Part shown: piece by piece, positions 25,582-32,824 of the stretch | Position numbering within the stretch: position 1 is the first letter of the stretch | Layout: every line of letters begins with the position of its first letter | NCBI GenBank assembly: GCA_028285465.1 | Contig: JANQPD010000040.1 | Coordinates: 1 to 38,710, forward strand | Direction: 5' to 3' | Length of the DNA stretch: 38,710 nucleotides | From: Owenweeksia sp. | GTDB lineage: Bacteria; Bacteroidota; Bacteroidia; Flavobacteriales; Schleiferiaceae | Program-made: the position numbers and the translations under genes | The notes under the pieces: model-generated | Database searches by the model: none | Seen by the model: the letters and a program-made list of their open reading frames with translations, nothing else | Told to the model about the DNA's origin: nothing

Positions 25582-25986
25582 TTATCTAGGAAAAAACCAT
25601 TGAAAGACACGTTGGAGAACAAAATACCACTTAGTCCTTTTCTCACGTTTCGCATAATACAATTGTCTTTGTTCCTCTTCCACCAATTCACCTTGCTTAA
25701 TTTGTTTTTCTGTCCATCCGTATGACCATTCTATTCTTCCAGCAGTAATCCAATAATGAGATTTACATGGCAATTGCCAATTTCCAATTGAAGGTTCTAG
25801 TGAAGGTTTACCTTCAACTTCTGTAAAGCACCACTCAGCAGGTCCTAACGGAGTGATTACTTGACTGCCACAGCCGCAAGCACATAAATGCCCTGCTACC
25901 TTATACTCTTCAGAGATATAAAGAACTGCAGGACTAAAGGTTTCAGGGAAAAAGTCCACGTTAATCAGTTTTATTCCTTTCGTCAT
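25582..25986 (-). CDS. DUF6527 family zinc-binding protein of the ubiquitin-like cassette
   Basis: The 134-residue protein matches DUF6527 in its characteristic block: HLCACGCGSQV (about 33-43), the EWCF segment, the PSIGNWQLPCKSHYWI stretch and a Trp-rich strand after it. The Cys/His positions (C-x-C-x-C and a later C-x-x-H) look like a zinc site. The function is unknown; a ligase, adaptor or substrate-recognition role has been a guess for the family. It starts within the stop codon of the E1-like gene (ATGA overlap) and is always seen with multiubiquitin and DUF6791-ThiF proteins in this family of loci, as far as memory serves. Confidence 0.82.
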   Translation of the reverse strand: MTKGIKLINVDFFPETFSPAVLYISEEYKVAGHLCACGCGSQVITPLGPAEWCFTEVEGKPSLEPSIGNWQLPCKSHYWITAGRIEWSYGWTEKQIKQGELVEEEQRQLYYAKREKRTKWYFVLQRVFQWFFPR

Positions 25987-27143
25987 TCGCTAAAGCATTT
26001 AGTACTATCTATTGTAAATAGAGAATGAATGAAACTCTCATCGTCTGAATAGAATTCACGAATTTGCTTGTATTTAATAACCGCTTGACAAGCATTAAAA
26101 GCGTTCAATTCTGAAATCTGAATATTAGTTCGATATTCATCATCCTCAAGATCAGTCAATGGGGATAATTTACGCTCAATTAACTCCTGAGCTGATTCTA
26201 CATCATAATATGTAGTTCTTAGGGTTCCACTGATAGTTCCATCATCCCTGCTAAGCCCCATGCCCACATCGATAAATGGTATCTTTAATTTTATCAACAG
26301 GTTAAATATCTCGCTTCTCGAAGATCCCTTATCAACACAGACAAAGGCAAACGTAATACTCTTCAAATCCTCTAAGGATTCAGAGGTAATGAACTTTGAG
26401 CATATGTTTATACCGGAACGGAAGTTTTCATAGCGAGATTGATAAACCTCAGCCTTTCTTTTTCCTAATTTTTCTTCATCAAGTTTTCCTGGAGATCTGA
26501 AAGCATTGTGCACATGAAACCAGTCCAAATCAAAACCTCGAATTTCCTTTACGGGTGTTTTAACCAGAAAGTCTAAAATGTAGGCTCCCGTTCCTCCCAG
26601 GCCGATGATTGCAACCCTATCCTGTTCGAGCTGTGCAGATAAATCACCTATCTCCGCCCTGCTGGATAGAACGTCTCTGAAATTAAAGACTGAGCTCCCC
26701 TTTTCCTCCACCAATCTGTAAGTGTGTGGGGTGGTTTCGTAGATTGACATTGCCGGCCCAGAAATAATCTGAACATAGCTCTCAATTTTGTCAAACCAGT
26801 TTTTAAACCCTCCTGGAGGTTTGTTTGAGAAGCTCCTTTGAACTACTAGATCTTCCGAAGCCAAATGTAATCTTGTTGGCCCACCCCCTAGATTTTTTAT
26901 GGGCTGCCCATCTAGTTCACAAGGGTGCGTACCACAAAAGAAAATTTGATGATCATCAATTGTGATACGGTTTTGTCCTTGATCCACCAGTTTCGATACT
27001 ATCGCTCCAATTTGAAGCTGCTTGTCCTTATCCAGATAAGGAATATCACGAACCACTAAGTAATTGCTATCTATTGATAGCGCATACCCTTTCTTGATCA
27101 ACTGATCAATATCCTGATTATGACTGGCCAGTAAACTTAACAC
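25983..27143 (-). CDS. DUF6791-ThiF (E1-like) adenylyltransferase
   Basis: The 386-residue protein starts at GTG 27143, 26 bp inside the preceding gene. Residues 1-160 correspond to the DUF6791 region, with VPYL-like DIPYLDKDKQLQIG and FFCGTHPCELDG. The ThiF/E1 Rossmann domain starts at GLGGTG (181-186). D205/D207 (GFDLDWFHVHNAFR) with N213 and R216 bind ATP as in ThiF/MoeB, and D271 follows. Catalytic cysteine candidates are few: none lies in the crossover loop (297-325), and the zinc CxxC pair of MoeB is absent. It should adenylate the C-terminus of a ubiquitin-like protein; whether it forms a thioester is open. Confidence 0.9.
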   Translation of the reverse strand: MLSLLASHNQDIDQLIKKGYALSIDSNYLVVRDIPYLDKDKQLQIGAIVSKLVDQGQNRITIDDHQIFFCGTHPCELDGQPIKNLGGGPTRLHLASEDLVVQRSFSNKPPGGFKNWFDKIESYVQIISGPAMSIYETTPHTYRLVEEKGSSVFNFRDVLSSRAEIGDLSAQLEQDRVAIIGLGGTGAYILDFLVKTPVKEIRGFDLDWFHVHNAFRSPGKLDEEKLGKRKAEVYQSRYENFRSGINICSKFITSESLEDLKSITFAFVCVDKGSSRSEIFNLLIKLKIPFIDVGMGLSRDDGTISGTLRTTYYDVESAQELIERKLSPLTDLEDDEYRTNIQISELNAFNACQAVIKYKQIREFYSDDESFIHSLFTIDSTKCFSE

Positions 27144-27780
27144 GGAAAACCATTTTGTTTTTAACTTTTACTGAACCACCCGGAGATAGAATGCCCTCTG
27201 GCTTATTACCATGTCCCCTTTCATACGTTACTGAATAAGTTCGTTCAGGATGTTGGGGGAAATCAGGAAATGCTAAAGTGACCACTTCATTGTAGGAAAT
27301 CTCTTTCCCATGCACTTCATGAGGTCTTGCATTGACTATAATCGTTGTTGATTTTTCAATCGCATAGGATTTGAACACCTGTCCATTTCTTATGGCCAAT
27401 TTATGGTCCACATCATGTTGATAGCCAATTTCCCTCTCTCCAATTGTTTGATTAAGAAAATATTGACCTGGGTCTTTTCCTATCATTACCAAAATTTCCT
27501 TAGGTGTGGAGAAAAGCTCCTCAATCTCCAATGGCTGGCCATCAACTTCCACAACAATTTTTCGATAAGGCTTAGCATGGAAACCTTCTATCCCTGGTTC
27601 CCTTAGATCTATCACCTCGTCCAGTTGAACTGGCTCAAAGCCCTTTTCGTTAAGCTTAATCAGCAATTCAAAATCTTCAGGTGGCTCAAGCCCACCTAAT
27701 GCTAAAACCTGTTGGCCATTAATCGAGTGACCGTTTACTTGGAGTTTTTCTCCATTGAGTCTAATCTGAAATGTACTCAT
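27118..27780 (-). CDS. Multiubiquitin protein (three Ubl repeats)
   Basis: The 220 residues fold as three beta-grasp units: about 4-69 (FQIRLNGEKLQVNGHSI), 73-140 (RKIVVEVDGQPLEIEELF) and 145-217 (TTIIVNARPHEVHGKEI). They share the pattern hydrophobic strand, short turn, helix start, GL.PP or P.D.P, then a late strand. The protein ends TGQS, without a C-terminal Gly-Gly. The repeats are followed by a linker, not a diglycine. This matches the family named multiubiquitin. It should be the modifier or scaffold for the adjoining E1-like enzyme. Confidence 0.88.
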   Translation of the reverse strand: MSTFQIRLNGEKLQVNGHSINGQQVLALGGLEPPEDFELLIKLNEKGFEPVQLDEVIDLREPGIEGFHAKPYRKIVVEVDGQPLEIEELFSTPKEILVMIGKDPGQYFLNQTIGEREIGYQHDVDHKLAIRNGQVFKSYAIEKSTTIIVNARPHEVHGKEISYNEVVTLAFPDFPQHPERTYSVTYERGHGNKPEGILSPGGSVKVKNKMVFRVKFTGQS

Positions 27781-27805
27781 AACTTAGTATTTTTAAAGTT
27801 CACTT

Positions 27806-27870
27806 ACAGATGCTGACTGATGAGAAAAATTTACCACGGTGGTAAATTTTTTTTCAATTTTAGCATCTGT
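27806..27870. promoter_or_regulatory. 65-bp concentric inverted repeat between divergent operons
   Basis: An inner 27-bp near-perfect palindrome, AAAAATTTACCAC-G-GTGGTAAATTTTT (27825-27851), and outer arms ACAGATGCT (27806-27814) and AGCATCTGT (27862-27870) share the centre at base 27838. It lies in the divergent control region between the multiubiquitin operon and the sigma-like operon. It is most likely the operator of a symmetric dimer or tetramer, or a cruciform. Confidence 0.7.
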
Positions 27871-27883
27871 TAATGATTTTCAA

Positions 27884-28462
27884 GTGGAGACAACTAAGAA
27901 CATCATATCTCAAAAAGAGGTACTAAAGGCCTCTCAACAGCAGGATTGGGGTGAGCTGCAAGTAATTCTTATGGCTCACACCTTAAGAAGGCTATTATTT
28001 CGCTACGGAGTACAAAAACCGAAAGAGGAATTAAAGGAATTGGCCAGAAGCTACATAAGTGAAGTCCAGGAGCTGATCCTAATCAAAGGTTCTAGAAGGT
28101 GGAATATAGACCATTATCCCACTTTTCAAGAGTTCATAATAAGCGTTATCGACAGCCACCTTAATAATCAGCTAAACAAGAGTGCTTTTAAAGAAGTTGA
28201 TTTAGAGGAACATAATACTCATAACGGATCAGCTCCAAGCCCAGAAGCTGAACTGGAAGTTCAAGAATTAAGAGAAAAGGTATTTAAGATGCTAAACGAA
28301 GAAGGAGCCAGTGATGATGAGATGATCATCTTTGAATGTATGGCTGAAGGTATCACCAAACCCAAGGAAATAAGAGAAGAACTTGGTATCACTGAAAAGG
28401 ATTTTCACAACCTCTGGAGAAAACTAGACAGGAGGCTTCAGAAAATTCGCAAAAAACTATAG
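27884..28462 (+). CDS. Sigma-70-like regulator (ECF-like, diverged)
   Basis: The start is GTG 27884 because the GTG at 27839 falls in the centre of the palindrome. An ATG at 27971 is the next choice. The protein has about 192 residues. The middle (ELKELARSYISEVQELIL, then IDHYPTFQEFIISVIDSHLNN) resembles region 2 of small sigma factors. The C-terminus (DDEMIIFECMAEGITKPKEI, ELGITEKDFHNLWRKLDRRLQ) is an HTH like region 4. It is diverged, so activity as a true sigma factor is not certain. It is followed by a small acidic protein and an ImmA protease, a three-gene module seen next to defence-type loci. Confidence 0.65.
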   Translation: METTKNIISQKEVLKASQQQDWGELQVILMAHTLRRLLFRYGVQKPKEELKELARSYISEVQELILIKGSRRWNIDHYPTFQEFIISVIDSHLNNQLNKSAFKEVDLEEHNTHNGSAPSPEAELEVQELREKVFKMLNEEGASDDEMIIFECMAEGITKPKEIREELGITEKDFHNLWRKLDRRLQKIRKKL

Positions 28463-28466
28463 GACA

Positions 28467-28892
28467 ATGGGATTCAATAAGAAAAGAAAATCTGTTTTAG
28501 AACAGTTTGAGGAATTATCCTCAAAACATCTGTCAGAGGATTTGGATGCCGCTAAAGAGTTTCTGCAGGAATTTGGGGTTGATCCAGATGAAGAAAGCAA
28601 GCTGGGAGAACAAGCGGCTCGAAGAGTTCATTTTATGGCAAAAGCCACTGCAAACGAAGCTAGAGACAAGTCACTACTCGATCGTGTCGCTGAAAAAGTA
28701 TCGGAAATGATTAAGAAAAATTCTGAGCTAGCCGGACAAGCATTGAAACAGGCTTTAGGAGAAAGACAGGCATCTTTTCAATTTAGAAATTTAGAAACCT
28801 GGACTGAAGATGATATAAAAGAAGTTCTGACCGACATGGATCTGGCTGGACTTATGGAAGAATTAGATCAAGAAGATAATGAGGAGAAATGA
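28467..28892 (+). CDS. Small acidic helical protein of the sigma-ImmA module
   Basis: The 141 residues are almost wholly helical and rich in Glu, Asp, Lys. The N-terminus is basic (MGFNKKRKSVLEQFEEL); the C-terminus is acidic (DMDLAGLMEELDQEDNEEK). It has no signal peptide, membrane segment or known domain. It starts 4 bp after the sigma-like gene and overlaps the ImmA gene by 4 bp, so all three are coupled. It may be an anti-sigma factor or the cleavage target of the ImmA protease. That is an inference from position only. Confidence 0.65.
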   Translation: MGFNKKRKSVLEQFEELSSKHLSEDLDAAKEFLQEFGVDPDEESKLGEQAARRVHFMAKATANEARDKSLLDRVAEKVSEMIKKNSELAGQALKQALGERQASFQFRNLETWTEDDIKEVLTDMDLAGLMEELDQEDNEEK

Positions 28893-29668
28893 GTAGGGGT
28901 AAATTAGAAGCTCAACGTTTACTTAATGAGATTGGAATCACTGATCCCACAGCAATTGAAATCAACAAGATAGCTTTTGGGTTAGGTGCCACAGTTATCG
29001 AGAAACCACTTAAAAATTCTGATGGAAGAATTGTATTTAGCAAGTCAAGAACGATAATTACTATAAACTCTGGGATTGAATTTACTGGTAAGAAAAGATT
29101 TACTACAGCACATGAAATTGGGCATTATTGTATGCATAGGGATCATTTCCAAGCGCACAATGATACTGATGCCACGTTGCAGTATTTTAAAAAGGGGCAC
29201 CAAGAAACCGAAGCCAATGAATTTGCATCGGAGCTTTTGATGCCTGAGGATCTCTTTAAACAGGAAATCCAAGGAAAGAAATTTGACCCTGAGCTTTTAA
29301 GAAACTTAGCGGATCGATTTCAGACAAGTATTACTTCGGTGGCGTATAAATATTTTGAATTGGGAGGTCATCCTATTTGTCTGTTCTACTCTTTTGACAA
29401 TAAAGTAAGATATTGGAAACGTCCTGAAAATTACCCGCACTACATCATTGATCGGACAAAGCTCTCTCCTCCTGAGGATTCCGTGGCAGCAGAATTTTTT
29501 GATAAAGAAAAAATTTACAGGAAGACAGATAGTAAGCAACCTATCTGGAAATCTACGTGGTTTGAATTAAAAAATTGGGAGAATGATCAAGACTTTAAAT
29601 TCTATGAATATTGCATTATAACTCCAAAATACAATACCGTTTTAAGCATTGTATGGGAAGAACTATAG
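28889..29668 (+). CDS. ImmA/IrrE family metallo-endopeptidase
   Basis: The 259 residues carry the zinc motif HEIGH (75-79) within FTTAHEIGHYCMHRDH. The third ligand glutamate sits in ETEANEFASELLMPE (106-120), as in ImmA and IrrE. The N-terminus (LEAQRLLNEIGITDPTAIE) and the LADRFQTSITSVAYKY helix after the motif also fit. The family cleaves a repressor or anti-factor in response to a signal, so release of the sigma-like regulator is a good model. It overlaps the preceding gene by 4 bp. The gene closes the low-G+C module. Confidence 0.93.
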   Translation: MSRGKLEAQRLLNEIGITDPTAIEINKIAFGLGATVIEKPLKNSDGRIVFSKSRTIITINSGIEFTGKKRFTTAHEIGHYCMHRDHFQAHNDTDATLQYFKKGHQETEANEFASELLMPEDLFKQEIQGKKFDPELLRNLADRFQTSITSVAYKYFELGGHPICLFYSFDNKVRYWKRPENYPHYIIDRTKLSPPEDSVAAEFFDKEKIYRKTDSKQPIWKSTWFELKNWENDQDFKFYEYCIITPKYNTVLSIVWEEL

Positions 29669-29961
29669 CTTTTTTGATAGTACATCCATCAGGCCGTTAA
29701 AGTCGCTCGGCTCCTCCCGCATTCCTACGGGACAGGTAAAACCACCTTTACATTCGTTTTCAGCGAGTAGCCTCCCCTCCTCTTGTATTTTCGTTGGAAA
29801 GCGATGTGCAGAGCTAGCCGAAGTGCCCACGCTTAGCTGCGGTTTTTGGTTTCCGACTCCGGTCGGGATAATTGTTTGAATAAGGCCACCGCACAATCTG
29901 GCTCAAACATCCACCGGACGTTTGCCCTCCCAAAACCCTTGCCCCAAGCTATGTTAATTGA
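29669..29961. other. Gene-free stretch at the right edge of the island
   Basis: There is no credible start-to-stop gene. Composition here is more G+C rich than the island just left of it. Short open frames exist on both strands (for example 29663-29896 minus), but they differ in frame and codon use from real genes. From memory only, translations of this sort recur as short hypothetical proteins in Bacteroidota genomes, which would make it a repeat element; this needs a nucleotide search. Confidence 0.4.
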
Positions 29962-30081
29962 AAACGAAGCGCAGTATGGAGCACAGAGAAAGAGCTTTAC
30001 AGCAAAGCCAAAGAAGTGGGCATTGAGCACCGGAGCGAGATGAACAAAACCTTTTCGTTTCCCTTATATGAAACACGCTGA
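29962..30081 (+). pseudogene. C-terminal remnant of a Rho_N/DUF7218-type protein
   Basis: The frame in phase with 29962 reads through STEKELYSKAKEVGIEHRSEMNK and ends FPLYETR with two stops in a row, TGA-TAA. The ELY..AKE.GIE.RS.M.K pattern is that of the Rho-termination-factor N-terminal-like motif (ELYEEAKRRGIKGRSKMSK and similar). A TGA at 29959 and no start upstream show that the rest of the gene is lost or replaced. A strong terminator follows at once, as expected for the true end of a gene. Confidence 0.6.
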
Positions 30082-30082
30082 T

Positions 30083-30117
30083 AAATGGTCATGCCCGCTC
30101 GGCATGACCATTTTTTT
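30083..30117 (+). terminator. Strong intrinsic terminator
   Basis: A 13-bp perfect stem, AAATGGTCATGCC with GGCATGACCATTT, has a 5-nt loop (CGCTC) and is followed by a T-run at 30111-30117. It ends the + strand transcription that includes the pseudogene remnant and insulates kdsB. Confidence 0.9.
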
Positions 30118-30128
30118 ATATAGGCATG

Positions 30129-30136
30129 TACCTTTG
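30129..30136 (+). promoter_or_regulatory. -7 promoter element of kdsB
   Basis: TACCTTTG is a full TAnnTTTG match, 20 bp before the ATG at 30157. No clear -33 TTG lies at the expected distance; the region there overlaps the terminator T-run. Confidence 0.6.
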
Positions 30137-30156
30137 CAAGCTAAAACAAAAGCTTG

Positions 30157-30915
30157 ATGAAAGCATTAGGTATAATCCCCTCCCGTTATCAAAGTTCGCG
30201 CTTGCCGGGCAAACCCCTGGCAGATATTATGGGCAAGCCTATGATCCAACATGTATACGAACGCGCCAGTGAAGCCTTTGAATGCCTGGTGGCTACGGAT
30301 GATCAACGGATCTTTGAGGCGGTACAAGCATTTGGCGGGCAGGTGATTATGACGAGCTCTGCCCATACAACAGGCACCAACCGCTGCCTGGAGGCCTATG
30401 AAAAGTACTCTGCAGAAAAAAAGGCTTCGTATGATGTAGTGGTAAACATCCAGGGAGACGAGCCCCTTATACAGGCCGCTCAGTTAAGAGAATTACTCCA
30501 TTGTTTTACGCATCCTGGCACGGCACTGGCAACCCTCGCCATTGAAGTAAGAGAAGCAAAAGAACTATATGGCGACAGCGATTGCTTTTTAGTGCTTGAC
30601 GACCAGCAAAATGCGCTGTATTTCAGCAGAGCCGTAATCCCTCCCGTAAGGGGGGTGCCCAAGGAAAACTGGATTGAGCACCATACGTATTACCGGCACC
30701 TGGGTTTGTACGGATACACCCCTGAGGCCTTAACGCGCTTTGCCCGTATGGAACAGAGCTCTCTGGAGAAAGCAGAATCGTTGGAACAGAACCGGTGGCT
30801 GCAAAGCGGACGAAAAATAAAAGTGGGCATTACAGCTTATGAAAGCATTTCGGTAGATACAGCCGAAGACCTGGAAAAGGCGCGGATGCTATTTAAAGAG
30901 AAAAAAGGAGCCTAA
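30157..30915 (+). CDS. kdsB: 3-deoxy-manno-octulosonate cytidylyltransferase
   Basis: The ATG at 30157 (MKALGIIPSRYQSSRLPGKPL) is chosen over the TTG at 30154. The 252 residues match CMP-Kdo synthetase from end to end. The IPSRYQSSRLPGKPLADI nucleotide motif, the HTTGTNR segment, VVNIQGDEPLI with the metal Asp, and the HHTYYRHLGLYGYTPE block are all present. It activates Kdo with CTP for lipid A core assembly, in the cytoplasm. The TIGR02757 gene starts 2 bp after its stop. Confidence 0.96.
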   Translation: MKALGIIPSRYQSSRLPGKPLADIMGKPMIQHVYERASEAFECLVATDDQRIFEAVQAFGGQVIMTSSAHTTGTNRCLEAYEKYSAEKKASYDVVVNIQGDEPLIQAAQLRELLHCFTHPGTALATLAIEVREAKELYGDSDCFLVLDDQQNALYFSRAVIPPVRGVPKENWIEHHTYYRHLGLYGYTPEALTRFARMEQSSLEKAESLEQNRWLQSGRKIKVGITAYESISVDTAEDLEKARMLFKEKKGA

Positions 30916-30917
30916 AC

Positions 30918-31697
30918 ATGACAAAGACTCAGGTGCACGTGCTTCTGGAGGAGAAAGCGGCTCTGTACAACCAACCGGACTTTATTCTTCACGACCCCAT
31001 TAGTATCCCCCACGGGTTTTCCAAAAAGCAGGATATAGAGATAAGCGGTTTTTTTGCGGCCACCCTGGCCTGGGGACAACGGGTAACTATTCTCAAAAAC
31101 TGCCGCAAATTAATGGAGGGGATGGAGCAGGCCCCTTTTGATTTTGTACGCAACCACAAGCCACAGGACCTGCAACGCTTCAAAGGGTTTGTGCACCGTA
31201 CCTTTAACTATGATGACCTGGTTTTTCTGCTCACCGCCCTGCAGGAGCTGTACAAACAGTACGATAGCCTGGAAATGCTGTTCTCAGGAGCAGCCGATGC
31301 ACCCAATTATAAGGAAGGGCTGCACCGCTTCCGGAAACAGCTTTTCGGCACCCCCCATTTGCCGCGCAGTGAAAAGCACATCTCGGACCCACATAAAAAC
31401 TCGGCTTGCAAGCGGCTGAATATGTACCTGCGCTGGATGGTACGCAGGGATGAGAAAGGTGTTGATTTCGGGATATGGAAGAAGCTTTCCCCGGCAAAGC
31501 TTTCCTGCCCGCTGGATGTACACACGGGAAATGTAGCGCGTGCTCTCGGCCTCATCCAACGCAGGCAAAACGACTGGAAAACGGTAGAAGAACTGGACAC
31601 AACGCTGCGCCAATTTGATGAAAAAGACCCTGTAAAGTATGATTTTGCCCTTTTTGGCTTAGGTGTTTTTGAAGGCGTCAAGCCTCTGCAGCGATAG
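30918..31697 (+). CDS. TIGR02757 family protein (DUF2400)
   Basis: The 259 residues carry the family marks: YNQPDFILHDPISIPHGFSK, the ISGFFAATLAWGQRVTIL helix, and the end with LSCPLDVHTGNVARALGLI and DPVKYDFALFGLGV. The function is not known; the last motif (LDVHTGNVARALG) recalls the helix-hairpin-helix glycosylase superfamily, so a nucleic-acid role is possible. It is co-transcribed with kdsB. Its tail overlaps the convergent NAD(P)-binding gene by 20 bp, which may serve as a common terminator area. Confidence 0.9.
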   Translation: MTKTQVHVLLEEKAALYNQPDFILHDPISIPHGFSKKQDIEISGFFAATLAWGQRVTILKNCRKLMEGMEQAPFDFVRNHKPQDLQRFKGFVHRTFNYDDLVFLLTALQELYKQYDSLEMLFSGAADAPNYKEGLHRFRKQLFGTPHLPRSEKHISDPHKNSACKRLNMYLRWMVRRDEKGVDFGIWKKLSPAKLSCPLDVHTGNVARALGLIQRRQNDWKTVEELDTTLRQFDEKDPVKYDFALFGLGVFEGVKPLQR

Positions 31698-32334
31698 CCG
31701 CAATCTCATGCGACTCAATGGTGAAATGGCCTTTTTCCTGCCGGGCGGCCAGCTTGTGCATGGCCTGGGCAATGTCTTTGGCAGCAATGCCTTTGTACTT
31801 TTTTGGGATAAACACATTCAAAGCTTGGGCTACTATTTTCCCCACCTTCTCGCCAAAGCGGAACTCTTTTCGGCTGCCCAATATCAAAGAAGGCCTTAAG
31901 ATGTAAAGACGCTGAGGGTTGAGCTTTTTGAGCTCTTTTTCCATATTTCCCTTGATGCGGTTGTAAAAGATCTTGCTATTGGCGTTAGCTCCAAGCGCGC
32001 TGATCACAAGCACTTTTTCCATTCCCCTCTGAAGTGCCCATTGCGTGGCTTGTACCGGAATACCGAGGTCGATCTTTTTGTACTGGTTCAGATCAGGGGT
32101 TTTACTGCGTGTAGTCCCGATGCAAATGAACATTTCATCGGCTCCTTCTTTATCCCGGTAAAAATCTGTCGAAGTAAGATCTCCCAACTCCTGTTCCAGC
32201 TTGGGGTGGGTTACTTCGAGCGGATTACGTGCAAAAACCAGCACCTTTTCGTAGGCTTTATCCTTTAAAAGCAGCTGTAGCAATTCTCCACCAACCAAGC
32301 CGCTTGCGCCTAATATCAATGCACGTTTTGCCAT
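31678..32334 (-). CDS. NAD(P)-binding Rossmann protein (atypical SDR, HTATIP2-like)
   Basis: The 218 residues begin ALILGASGLVGGELLQLLL, the glycine-rich NAD(P) loop of atypical short-chain dehydrogenases. The ADEMFICIGTTRSK segment and the later KIFYNRIKGNMEKEL, with a Tyr-x3-Lys-like spacing, fit HTATIP2-type and YbjT-like reductases. No substrate can be named. The gene starts 2 bp after the stop of the secreted-protein gene upstream and probably shares its transcript with it and the rhomboid gene. Confidence 0.8.
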   Translation of the reverse strand: MAKRALILGASGLVGGELLQLLLKDKAYEKVLVFARNPLEVTHPKLEQELGDLTSTDFYRDKEGADEMFICIGTTRSKTPDLNQYKKIDLGIPVQATQWALQRGMEKVLVISALGANANSKIFYNRIKGNMEKELKKLNPQRLYILRPSLILGSRKEFRFGEKVGKIVAQALNVFIPKKYKGIAAKDIAQAMHKLAARQEKGHFTIESHEIAAIAAEA

Positions 32335-32335
32335 A

Positions 32336-32824
32336 CTATTCCTCGTTAAGGTCTATCACCTTAAACTGCCAGCCATTCTCTACCTTATAGGTTTTTCTAC
32401 TAAAGAGATACAATAAATAACCCGTACCTACTAAAGCACCTCCCGTTATGATCTGCCCGGGATACAGTAAAGGGCGATCTTCGTTTATAGCACGATTAAA
32501 AAGCGCAATTCCGGTAAAGAATATGCCTCCTACCCCCAGGGTGTATCCTCCTGTTTTCATTAAGGAGCTGTATGTCCGCATCGCCTCTATCTCCGAGATC
32601 GGGTAAGATACTCTACCCAAGGTAATGCTTTTGGTTGAAATGTTGCTGATCCTCCCTTCGATCCATTTACCTCCCTCGTATGTTTTTATCCGGATAGGGT
32701 CGCTTATGCCCAGCCGCTTGTAAGGGGTATTTCCTTTTTTAACGAGGTAGATATACTGTTGTGCTTTACCCGACAGGGAAACTGCCAGGCATATAAATAA
32801 AAACAGCTGCGTTAGTTGTTTCAT
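32336..32824 (-). CDS. Exported hypothetical protein, 162 aa
   Basis: A Sec signal peptide is clear (MKQLTQLFLFICLAVSLSGKAQQ). It is followed by a beta-rich segment (IRIKTYEGGKWIEGRISNISTKSITLG) and two hydrophobic glycine-rich stretches near 90-110 and 120-140 that could be membrane-associated. Proteins with this layout are common in Bacteroidota and are unassigned. It overlaps the rhomboid gene by 4 bp and sits directly before the Rossmann gene, so the three form an operon. Confidence 0.7.
   Translation of the reverse strand: MKQLTQLFLFICLAVSLSGKAQQYIYLVKKGNTPYKRLGISDPIRIKTYEGGKWIEGRISNISTKSITLGRVSYPISEIEAMRTYSSLMKTGGYTLGVGGIFFTGIALFNRAINEDRPLLYPGQIITGGALVGTGYLLYLFSRKTYKVENGWQFKVIDLNEE

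Noticed and set aside
27839..27883. An upstream GTG start for the sigma-like gene
   Set aside because: It would place the first 15 codons inside the palindrome and control region; GTG 27884 is more plausible.
29846..30043. A 65-codon + strand frame in the gene-free stretch
   Set aside because: It overlaps the Rho_N-like remnant in another frame and has no family signature.
24263..30128. Direct-repeat attachment sites flanking the A+T-rich module
   Set aside because: No matching direct repeats longer than a few bases were found by eye at the two edges, and no integrase gene is present in the window.
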